Assembly: GCF_029382225.1 (NCBI RefSeq)
Contig: NZ_JARLTC010000031.1
Coordinates: forward strand, 93,318 to 157,317
Source of the DNA: Spongiactinospora sp. TRM90649
Lineage (GTDB): Bacteria > Actinomycetota > Actinomycetes > Streptosporangiales > Streptosporangiaceae
Length of the DNA: 64,000 nucleotides
Direction: 5' to 3'
A model generated the notes under the pieces. That model was given only the letters and a program-made list of their open reading frames with translations, was not told where the DNA came from and searched no databases. The position numbers were made by a program, and so were the translations under genes. This document shows positions 1-6,631 of this stretch, one piece after another; positions within the stretch are counted from its first letter, which is position 1, and the number at the start of each line of letters is the position of its first letter.

Positions 1-458
1 ACCCGTCCACGGCGGCCCGCTCGGCTGTCGAGGCCGCCGAACTGCTCGGCGACGAACGCCGCATCGACTCCGGCCGCGCCTTGCTCACCGCGGGCCTCGC
101 CTACGGCGAGGCGGGCGAACGCGAGACCGCCCGCGAACGCCTGCGCGAGGCCGCCGACGTCTTCACCGCCTGCGGCGCGCGCAACCTGCACGCCCAGACC
201 CTCCGCGAACAACGCCGCCTGGGCGTCCGCGTCGGCACCACCCCCCGCGGCTCCCGCCAGGGCACCACCCTCGGCCTGTCACCGAGAGAGATGGAGATCG
301 CCGAACTGGTCTCCCAGGGCCAGACCAACCAGCAGATCGCCGAGAAGCTCTACCTCAGCGTCCGCACGGTCGAAACCCATTTGTCGAGGGTCTTCGGCAA
401 ACTCGGCGTTTCATCACGCGTCGGCGTCGTCACCGCCCTTACCCGACGCGACGATTGA
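1..458 (+). CDS. LuxR-family regulator, C-terminal part (5' truncated)
   Basis: The frame is open from base 3 to the TGA at 456-458, so the gene begins outside the window. The last ~60 residues form a LuxR/NarL-type helix-turn-helix (LSPREMEIAELVSQGQ, then TVETHLSRVFGKLGV), the DNA-recognition domain. The residues before it are alanine/arginine-rich helices resembling the TPR-like scaffold of large AAA-ATPase LuxR (LAL) regulators, so the missing part is probably a P-loop ATPase and helical repeats. A LAL-type gene also starts at the other end of the window. The DNA-binding call is firm; target and signal are unknown. Confidence 0.85.
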   Translation, partial: PSTAARSAVEAAELLGDERRIDSGRALLTAGLAYGEAGERETARERLREAADVFTACGARNLHAQTLREQRRLGVRVGTTPRGSRQGTTLGLSPREMEIAELVSQGQTNQQIAEKLYLSVRTVETHLSRVFGKLGVSSRVGVVTALTRRDD

Positions 459-462
459 CCCT

Positions 463-500
463 TCGTTTCCATGCGAGGCGTGTCGTTTCCACACGAGACG
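463..500. repeat. Two imperfect 18-bp direct repeats
   Basis: TCGTTTCCATGCGAGGCG at 463-480 is followed by TCGTTTCCACACGAGACG at 483-500, 15 of 18 positions identical with a period of 20 bp. The pair lies immediately 3' of the LuxR gene. Function is unknown; it could be a tandem protein-binding site, since both copies fall on the same helical face roughly two turns apart. Confidence 0.5.
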
Positions 501-511
501 TAACCCCCTGC

Positions 512-561
512 GGAGCCGCGTGACCTGGATGTCAGCCCATACACCCTGGCCACGCGGCTCC
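512..561. repeat. 11-bp perfect inverted repeat, possible terminator
   Basis: GGAGCCGCGTG (512-522) and CACGCGGCTCC (551-561) are exact reverse complements separated by 28 nt. It sits downstream of the LuxR gene and upstream of the next gene, so a factor-independent terminator with a large loop is the simplest reading. The long loop and the lack of a clean T-run keep confidence modest. Confidence 0.4.
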
Positions 562-706
562 CTTGCCGGCAGTTTTACGGGGGGTGACGGCCGCAGCGAG
601 ATGAAGGTAACGTGCGTTCCGGTAGCACGCCAGACCCAATCCGGTAGAGCATCCGGACATCCGCCGTAAATATTCCAGAAATGCTTTGTGGCGGGGATAT
701 CGCAGT

Positions 707-712
707 TATGAT
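707..712 (+). promoter_or_regulatory. -10 box TATGAT of a leaderless transcript
   Basis: TATGAT ends six bases before the GTG at 719, the spacing expected when transcription begins on the first base of the start codon. No Shine-Dalgarno sequence precedes that GTG. A TTG 33 bases upstream (686) would also open the frame but would place its start in front of this -10 box. Confidence 0.55.
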
Positions 713-718
713 CACCCC

Positions 719-1627
719 GTGAAGCCGATCCCCCCGCCCCCGCGGGCCAAGGGAAGCCTGGCGGCCACCCCCATCCTCAACCGGCGCCATCCCCGCGTGC
801 TCACCCTCATCTCCGAGGTCCGCACCCTGCCCCCCGCGCCGGGCACCGGCAAGGCGACCGCCGAGCCCGGCGAACCGCGGGACGCCGGCCCGGCGAGCGG
901 CGAGCCCGCGATCCCCACCGCCGCGCCGGGGGAGGCGCTGGACAGTGGCCCGGCGACAGACGAGGCCGTGACCAGGGTCGGGGCCGCGAGCAGGGTCGAT
1001 GCCCCGACCGGCGGCGACGTCGCGGACCGGGGCACCGTGGCCGACCTGGACATCCTGGCTCTCCTGGCCACGGCCCACCGCCTCATCGCCACCCGCGTGC
1101 GCCCGGTCTACGCCATGAACGAACGGCAGCCCGTCTCCATGACGCTGGCCCTCGGCCGAGGCTCCTGCAGCCAGCGCCTGGCCCTGCTGGAGGCCGTGGC
1201 CCGCGGCCTCGGAACCCCCACCCGGGTCCGAGGGCTGCTGGTGGACGGACGCTTCTGGAATCCCCGCTTCCCACGCCTGCGGCGACTGATTCCCCGCCGC
1301 GTGGTGCTGGCGTGGCCGGAATTCCGCCTTCACGACCGCTGGGTCCCCGCCTCGGAACTCTTCGGCGACCTGCGCGACCTCCGGTCGGCGTCCCCCTTCA
1401 CCAACACGGGCGGCGAGACCCTCTTCGACGCGATCGCCCGCACCGCGATCGACTGGGACGGCGTGACCTGCTCCTCCTGCGATTTGTCAGGCCATGTCCT
1501 TGCCGACCTGGGCCACTTCGCCTCCCGCGACGCCCTGTTCGACGAGCACGGGCAGACCTTGTGTCTCCCGATCCGCGTCCCGGTGGACTGCGTCATGCGC
1601 CACCGGGCGGCGTTAGTCGACACGTGA
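719..1627 (+). CDS. Transglutaminase-like fold protein, probably catalytically degenerate
   Basis: 302 residues. The first ~110 residues are Pro/Ala/Gly-rich and look disordered. The C-terminal ~190 residues carry a transglutaminase-like core: a cysteine in GRGSCSQRLALLEAVAR (about residue 150), then the strand pattern VVLAWPEFRLHDRWVPASE. In active family members the second motif contains the catalytic His (H-x-W) and an Asp after the W-V-P; here those positions read Leu and Ala. The Cys is kept, the His and Asp appear lost, so a binding or scaffold role is more likely than catalysis. Stand-alone gene. Start chosen as GTG 719 because of the -10 box six bases upstream. Family call is by motif only. 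Confidence 0.6.
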   Translation: MKPIPPPPRAKGSLAATPILNRRHPRVLTLISEVRTLPPAPGTGKATAEPGEPRDAGPASGEPAIPTAAPGEALDSGPATDEAVTRVGAASRVDAPTGGDVADRGTVADLDILALLATAHRLIATRVRPVYAMNERQPVSMTLALGRGSCSQRLALLEAVARGLGTPTRVRGLLVDGRFWNPRFPRLRRLIPRRVVLAWPEFRLHDRWVPASELFGDLRDLRSASPFTNTGGETLFDAIARTAIDWDGVTCSSCDLSGHVLADLGHFASRDALFDEHGQTLCLPIRVPVDCVMRHRAALVDT

Positions 1628-1658
1628 CCTCGCACGTTCGGCGGGCAGGGAGGGAAGC

Positions 1659-1763
1659 GTGCCCTGCCGACTCCTGCACCGCTGGCTGATCATCGAGACC
1701 ATCGGCCGAGTGAGAACAGAACGCTGCGCCCACTGCGGACGCACCCGGATAAGAATCAGCTGA
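1659..1763 (+). CDS. 34-residue CxxC mini-protein
   Basis: Very short reading frame starting at GTG 1659 with a strong ribosome binding site (GGGAGGG ending about five bases upstream) and ending in TGA at 1761-1763. The product is basic, begins MPCRLLHRWL, and ends ERCAHCGRTRIRIS, so it holds one CxxC pair plus one extra Cys and His, a possible half zinc-knuckle. It resembles tiny CxxC proteins that recur in actinomycete genomes, but no function is known to me. Support is the good RBS and the Cys pattern; its size is below usual gene-calling cutoffs. Confidence 0.5.
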   Translation: MPCRLLHRWLIIETIGRVRTERCAHCGRTRIRIS

Positions 1764-1938
1764 CCCGACACGGACGGAAACGGCCTTGAACGGGCCCTGG
1801 AGACGCCCGGAATCTTCCGCGCATCCCGGCGATCGTCACGGCGTGCGGGCCTCCTGCCGGGTCGGCCACGGACGTATGTACCGCAGGCGGCACCGAACGC
1901 CGGCCCTTGGTCGCGAATACTGTGACCGTTGGTCGCGC

Positions 1939-2475
1939 CTAGCGGCTGCGGTTGGCGGGGACTTCAAAGATGAGTCCGAGGCCGTCCTTTTCATCCCAGT
2001 CTTCGCCGACCTTGACGAAGCCGAAGCCGGCAATCGTGGCCAGGGAGGCCACATTATCGGGACTAATCGTCGCCCGTACGGTCTTGACTGCCGGTTCGGC
2101 CGCCGCCCGACGCAGCAACTCGATCAGGATGGCTCGGCCGTACCCCTGGCGACGGAAGTCGGGGACAACCGCGTAGCCGATCTCTACCATGCCCGCCTCA
2201 TCGGGCGGTCCGTGAAACCCGGCATGACCGATGACGACACCTTCAGGCCCGGTCGCCACCTGCCGCACCATCCACTGCGCATGGCGGGGATCGGCGGCCA
2301 TCTGGTCGAGCCGAAACCGCCACAGCCACCGTGCTTCCTCTGTCACAAAGTACTCGGTCAGAGCGACCCCAGCCGTATTGCTGGCTGCGGGCAGATCCCC
2401 ATCGAGCAGAGCGGACATCGCGGCGCTCGACAACTCGACAAAGCGCACATGCTTCGTACTGGTGGGAAACGACAT
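1939..2475 (-). CDS. GNAT-family N-acetyltransferase
   Basis: 178 residues from ATG 2475. It has the GNAT acetyl-CoA fold: VVIGHAGFHG (beta4), VEIGYAVVPDFRRQGYGRA carrying the R/Q-x-x-G-x-G/A pyrophosphate-binding loop, and VRATISPDNVASLATIAGFGF (the asparagine/late-helix region). It resembles the RimJ/RimL-like acetyltransferase_3 group, which acylates protein N-termini or small amines; the substrate cannot be read from sequence. The frame extends upstream to 2589 but the early part is poor; the ATG at 2475 precedes the first recognisable secondary structure. It stands alone beside a transposase remnant. Confidence 0.8.
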   Translation of the reverse strand: MSFPTSTKHVRFVELSSAAMSALLDGDLPAASNTAGVALTEYFVTEEARWLWRFRLDQMAADPRHAQWMVRQVATGPEGVVIGHAGFHGPPDEAGMVEIGYAVVPDFRRQGYGRAILIELLRRAAAEPAVKTVRATISPDNVASLATIAGFGFVKVGEDWDEKDGLGLIFEVPANRSR

Positions 2476-2555
2476 CTGACGATCGGCTTCATCTGTCACC
2501 GTGCGGATATTCGCAGAATGTCTGATCGACGTCCAACGAATTTCGGAGTGCTCGA

Positions 2556-2830
2556 TCAATCGAACTCCGGCGGCGTTCCGGTGAGCCATGCGTCGAGCCT
2601 GGTGGGGTCAATCGCCGCGGCGATGAGGAGGTGCTGGAGGTGGGTCTTTGCTGTCCCGCGGTAGCGGGATCTGCACAGACCGAAGGGTTTGACGCCTTGG
2701 GTGATGGTGCCTTCCACGCCTGCCCTGTGGGCATGGCGTCGCTGCCATTCGTCGGTGCTTGGCGCTCCCGTGCCCGTCGCAGGGCTTCAAGCTCCTCGCG
2801 TGGCTCGTAGCCGTAATCATCGCGTCTGCT
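2556..2830 (-). pseudogene. IS1182-family transposase remnant (C-terminal end)
   Basis: Read on the minus strand, about 2757-2556 translates to TDEWQRRHAHRAGVEGTI followed by TQGVKPFGLCRSRYRG, TAKTHLQHLLIAAAI and DPTRLDAWLTG, then TGA. This is the typical C-terminus of IS1182-type DDE transposases (RAGIEGTISQ...RYRGLAKTHLQ). Immediately upstream the matching sequence (REELEALRRARERQ) is in another frame, so there is a frameshift at about 2758. The rest of the transposase and any terminal inverted repeats are missing. A dead fragment. Confidence 0.7.
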
Positions 2831-2859
2831 TTTGGCGCCTCAATGGACTTGTGCTGTAG

Positions 2860-3063
2860 CGACCCGGCCCGGAAGGCGCGGATGCGCTCTCTGAGCTCGA
2901 AGGCGTGGCGATCTCCTGCGAAGCGGCCACGTTCAAGTCGATGGTCTACCTCGGTCACTCTGCCAATGATGGCCACCACTCGGTATTCCGAGCCGAGGTC
3001 CAGATGCCGGACGGCACGGCCCCGTCTGCTGAGGCGCGGTGGAGCGCAGCGGCCGTCAGTTAG
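2860..3063 (+). pseudogene. Possible gene fragment with coding-like composition
   Basis: Between a TAG at 2857 and a TAG at 3061, plus-strand frame 1 reads DALSELEGVAISCEAATF, then KSMVYLGHSANDGHHSVF and RAEVQMPDGTAPSAEARW. By eye its third positions are richer in G/C than those of the overlapping antisense frame, and the composition is protein-like, but no start codon or RBS precedes it. It looks like the 3' piece of a gene interrupted near the transposase remnant. The family is not recognised. Confidence 0.3.
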
Positions 3064-3178
3064 CGCCGGTGCGGTCGTCATAGGTTTCAGCGGACGGAAG
3101 GTCGCCGGATCGCTGGTATGAGTAAACCCTGCGTGCCTAGCCTGAAGTCGTCGAGAATCAGGGAAGGGTGGCAGGGGC

Positions 3179-4420
3179 TTGAATGACGGCACCAACGACT
3201 CCGGCGCGCCGGTACTCACTCTGGGGCAGCGCATCCAATACCTACGTGAACGCCGCGGGATGACCCGCGAGGTCCTGGCCGGTCTCGTCGGGAAAAGCGA
3301 GTCGTGGTTGAAAGCAGTGGAAAAGGGGCGGCTGCAGCAGAATCCCCGCCTGCCGATACTGCTACAGCTCGCGGAGGCGCTCCGTGTCCGCGACCTGTCG
3401 GAGATCACCGGCGATCAGTCCGTGCCCGTACGCATGTTCACCGGCCCGGGTCATCCCGCACTCGCCGCGGTCCGTGCGGCCGTCAACGCACTGCCGTTCC
3501 AAGCCGCCGGCGGCACCGTGCAGCCGCTCGACGTTTTGCGTGCACGGCTGGACAGGGCGTGGCGGATCCGGCACTCCTCGCCCGATCACCGGACCGCTCT
3601 CGGCGAACTGCTACCTGACCTGATCCGCGACGCTCAGCTCGCCGCGCACATGTACCGAGGCGAGACGCGGCGACGGTGCCAGGCCATGCTCGCCGAGACC
3701 TACGGGCTCACACAGATGTTCGTGGCCTACCAGCCGGCGCAGGACCTGCTATGGCGGGTCGCGGACCGGGCGCTCACGGCCGCCCAGGAGTCGGAGGATC
3801 CGCTTGCGCTGTCGTGTGGCGTGTGGTTCCTGGCTCAGGCGCACCGCGACGCGAACGACTTCGACGCCGCTCGTGACATCAACGAGCAGGGGATGCTGGC
3901 GATCCAGCCGCACATGGACGACCCCGGCACCGACCTTCTCGCGATGTGGGGCGCGCTGAATTTCGAGTTGGCGTTCACGTCGGCGCGGACCGGGGACGCG
4001 GCGGAGGCGTGGGGTTACTGGGACGAGGCGAAGCGGGTCGCCGCGCGCCTGCCCGCCGATTACTACCAGCCCTGGACGTCATTCTCTCAGATCATCATGA
4101 AGCCGCACGCGGTGACGCTCGCCGTGGAACTCCACCAAAGCGGGGAGGCCGCGCGGCAGGCCAACCGCGCCGAGTCGGTTCCGATCCCTTCGATGCCTCG
4201 GCGAGGGCGGCATCTCATCGAAGTCGCCCGCGCTCACCAGCTTCGCCACGATCAGGCCGCTGTGCTCGGCACTCTCCAACTCGCTCAGCGAACCGCGCCG
4301 GAGACGGTCCGGTACAACGGCTACGCGTGGCGGCTGGTGTGGGAGCTCGCCGAGGCCGGTCCGAATGAGTTGCGTCCGCAGGCACATGAGTTGGCGGACC
4401 GTATCGGCCTTCTGGCCTGA
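3179..4420 (+). CDS. XRE-family helix-turn-helix regulator with helical C-terminal domain
   Basis: 413 residues from TTG 3179. Residues ~12-75 are an XRE/Cro HTH (LGQRIQYLRERRGMTREVL, then AGLVGKSESWLKAVEKGR). The remaining ~330 residues are alpha-helical, TPR-like (HRTALGELLPDLI, AAWGYWDEAKRVAARL), as in the large actinomycete XRE regulators that often accompany small conserved genes. A purine-rich stretch (GGCAGGGG) precedes the TTG; an ATG four bases on is out of frame. It probably represses or activates the small gene(s) downstream at 4.5-5.2 kb, by analogy only. Confidence 0.8.
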   Translation: MNDGTNDSGAPVLTLGQRIQYLRERRGMTREVLAGLVGKSESWLKAVEKGRLQQNPRLPILLQLAEALRVRDLSEITGDQSVPVRMFTGPGHPALAAVRAAVNALPFQAAGGTVQPLDVLRARLDRAWRIRHSSPDHRTALGELLPDLIRDAQLAAHMYRGETRRRCQAMLAETYGLTQMFVAYQPAQDLLWRVADRALTAAQESEDPLALSCGVWFLAQAHRDANDFDAARDINEQGMLAIQPHMDDPGTDLLAMWGALNFELAFTSARTGDAAEAWGYWDEAKRVAARLPADYYQPWTSFSQIIMKPHAVTLAVELHQSGEAARQANRAESVPIPSMPRRGRHLIEVARAHQLRHDQAAVLGTLQLAQRTAPETVRYNGYAWRLVWELAEAGPNELRPQAHELADRIGLLA

Positions 4421-4522
4421 CCGAAACAAAGGGGTACGATTTGCGCCCTCGGTGTTGCTGTGTGTTACCTATGTTCGTCGCCATGCTTCCCGAGCGGACG
4501 ACCCAAGCGTCATGTGAAGCCC

Positions 4523-4770
4523 ATGGCGCAGGACGTCATCGCCCTCGACGGCGATCTCGTCATGGTGCGGAAGGCGGAGGCCGGAGACCAGCGCGTCGGC
4601 GGCGTGACCGATCGAAAGGTCGCCGGGCTCGACGCCTTGGGCGAGTTCCCGATCGGGCATGGCCAGGTACGCGTCGCGCCGCGCCGTGGGAGACCGCCTG
4701 CGGCTACCCGGATGGCGCGAGCAGGGCGACCGCACACCATACCGATGGCGTAACCGCCGACTGCCGGTGA
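4523..4770 (+). pseudogene. Decayed tandem copy of the small gene at 4892
   Basis: The plus strand here encodes, across a frameshift, a protein that aligns with the intact gene 370 bases downstream: EAGDQRVGGVTDRKVAGL, then LGEFPIGHGQVRVAP, against DAGRRGSGGVTGSAAVAA and LATFPNGRGRVRVAR. The nucleotide match across the TTCCCGA...CGCGTCGCG segment is 28 of 33. After that segment the similarity continues in another frame (YPDGASRATAHHTDGVT against YRYGATVLTAHRRDAVT). It is best read as a tandem duplication, one copy of which has lost its frame. Confidence 0.5.
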
Positions 4771-4891
4771 AGCGTGGAGATGAGCTTGCGCACAGACGTT
4801 GCGCGACAGGCTCATCGCGACGGATAGAGCGGGGCCCGCAGGCGCGCGAACGCCGGACGGACCCCTTGATCGCACAGTGGAGGTGCGACCC

Positions 4892-5212
4892 GTGGGAGAT
4901 CTTAACCCTGCTATGCCGGAATCCGGCATTACCGATTTGGCCGATCAAGATGATGACCTACTCGCCTCGTGGGAGGTCGATGCGGGAAGGAGAGGTTCGG
5001 GTGGCGTGACCGGCTCGGCGGCCGTCGCGGCGACGGACATGCTGGCGGCGCTGGCCACTTTCCCGAACGGGCGTGGACGGGTGCGCGTCGCGCGGCTCAT
5101 GCCGTCCATGTCCGGCGCGGATTACCGGTACGGCGCGACGGTGCTGACCGCGCACCGCCGTGACGCGGTGACGACGACCGTATCGGGTGACGCGTGGGAC
5201 CTCGACCAGTGA
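4892..5212 (+). CDS. Small hypothetical protein of an XRE-associated actinobacterial type
   Basis: 106 residues from GTG 4892, which has a clean GGAGG at 4879-4883 with an 8-nt spacer; this decides the start over the upstream alternatives. The N-terminus is acidic (DLADQDDDLLASWEVD), followed by MLAALATFPNGRGRVRVARL and SGADYRYGATVLTAH. No catalytic motif, signal peptide or membrane segment is visible. It lies downstream of the XRE regulator, and a decayed copy sits in between, which suggests a small family that travels with such regulators. Function unknown. Confidence 0.55.
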   Translation: MGDLNPAMPESGITDLADQDDDLLASWEVDAGRRGSGGVTGSAAVAATDMLAALATFPNGRGRVRVARLMPSMSGADYRYGATVLTAHRRDAVTTTVSGDAWDLDQ

Positions 5213-5524
5213 GCGGGCGCGACGGCGAGGCGGGGCCGCTGCCACGCCGAACGGCACGGGCGAACGCCCCGGTCGGCGCATGCCATCCGCCCGCGCCGTC
5301 CAAGACCCTCCAGGAGGCGCGGTGGCCACACCGCCGCGCACGGGGCCCGGTGGCCCCCGTGCTCGGGCGCGGACGGGCGCTGGTGCGTGATCGTGAAGGG
5401 GCAGGTCATCGGGGGGTCCGAACTTTTCCGTCGCGTGGGCAGTCCAATGTACGTGTTTTCCACGATGCCGCCGGGGGGCGGTCTTTTGGAATCGTGGGCG
5501 CGGACGCATCGGAGGGACGGGGAG
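5213..5524. other. Intergenic stretch without recognisable gene
   Basis: About 310 bases between the small gene and the hydrolase. The only in-frame extension is a GTG (5387) that would add 46 residues to the hydrolase; its translation is not conserved-looking and it lacks a good RBS. No palindrome or RNA element was recognised. Confidence 0.4.
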
Positions 5525-6628
5525 ATGGAGCACCGAATCCCACGCTTCACACTCGACGGGGTACCGGGGGCGGAGATAACCGTGCACCCGTTCGCCACCG
5601 AGGACGAGCTGGGGCTGAAGCTGACCAGGTTTCGCCGGGGGGACGGCGACGGCGATGTGGTGTTGCTGCTGCACGGGCTGACGTCATCCAGTGACATCTT
5701 CATCATGCCGGAGATCAAGAACCTGGCCACCTACCTGCTCGACAACGGGTTCGGTGACGTCTGGACCCTCGACTTCAGGATGAGCAGCCACTTCCCCTAT
5801 GACGTCGAGACGCGCAGGCACACGCTCGACGACATCGCGCACTACGACTACCCGCCCGCGCTCGCGGAGATCCGCCGGAAAGTGGGGGACCGGCGGATCC
5901 ACGTGATCGCGCACTGCCTGGGGTCGGTGTCGTTCACGATGAGCCTGTTCGGCGGGGCGGTCGGCGACATCGCGAGCCTGGTGTGCAACAGCGTGGCGCT
6001 GACGCCGAGGGTGCACCGCTGGTCCAGGGCCAAGCTCCGCTTCGGGGCGACCATGTTCGAGTACCTGCTGGGCCTGCCGTACATCGACCCGAGGTTCTCC
6101 GACGCGCCGCCGCTCACCCGCAGGTGGCTGCTGGCTCGCGCGGTGTCGGCGCTCCACCCGGAGTGCCGCGAGCCCGCCTGTCACATGCAGAGCTTCATGT
6201 GGGGGAGCGGCAGGCCCGCGATGTACGCGCACCACAACCTGGCGCCGGAGACGCACACCCACGAACGGCTGGCCGACCTCAACGGGGCCTCGGGCGTGCA
6301 CTACTACCGGCACATCGACAAGATGGTCAGGGCGGGCCGGGCGGTGAAGTGCGACGCGGCCGATCCTCGGCACGCCGAACTACCCCTCGACTACCTGGAG
6401 CGGGCCGCCGAGGTGACCACGCCGATCCTGTTCCTCACCGGCGACCGCAACCACGTGTTCACCGACTCCAACATCGTCTGCCACCGGATCCTGGAGAAGG
6501 CCGCGCCCGGCCGTCACGAGCTGGAGATCCTGCGCGGGTACGGGCACATCGACCCCATCATCGGCAAGAACGCGCACGTGGACGTGTTCCCGAGGATGGC
6601 CGCCTTCATCAAGCGTCAGGCGGGTTGA
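5525..6628 (+). CDS. Alpha/beta-hydrolase with Cys at the nucleophile elbow, GMC-oxidase partner
   Basis: 367 residues from ATG 5525 (GGAGG at 5511-5515). The fold is alpha/beta hydrolase: oxyanion strand VVLLLHGLTSSSD, elbow VIAHCLGSVSF, acid strand ILFLTGDRNHVF and catalytic-His loop GYGHID. At the elbow the usual G-x-S-x-G serine is a cysteine (about residue 131). Proteins of this kind occur next to, or fused to, cholesterol-oxidase-like GMC flavoproteins. The next gene is exactly that and starts four bases after this stop, so the two are probably co-translated and act on the same lipid or sterol-like substrate. Substrate unknown; the Cys may support thioester/ester chemistry or a non-hydrolytic role. 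Confidence 0.8.
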   Translation: MEHRIPRFTLDGVPGAEITVHPFATEDELGLKLTRFRRGDGDGDVVLLLHGLTSSSDIFIMPEIKNLATYLLDNGFGDVWTLDFRMSSHFPYDVETRRHTLDDIAHYDYPPALAEIRRKVGDRRIHVIAHCLGSVSFTMSLFGGAVGDIASLVCNSVALTPRVHRWSRAKLRFGATMFEYLLGLPYIDPRFSDAPPLTRRWLLARAVSALHPECREPACHMQSFMWGSGRPAMYAHHNLAPETHTHERLADLNGASGVHYYRHIDKMVRAGRAVKCDAADPRHAELPLDYLERAAEVTTPILFLTGDRNHVFTDSNIVCHRILEKAAPGRHELEILRGYGHIDPIIGKNAHVDVFPRMAAFIKRQAG

Positions 6629-6631
6629 GCG

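Noticed and set aside
575..1333. A 252-codon minus-strand frame opposite the transglutaminase-like gene
   Set aside because: No recognisable motif; the plus frame has the Cys motif and a promoter.
1786..2664. A 292-codon plus-strand frame covering the acetyltransferase gene
   Set aside because: The minus strand encodes a clear GNAT protein with its cofactor motif; the plus frame has no motif or RBS.
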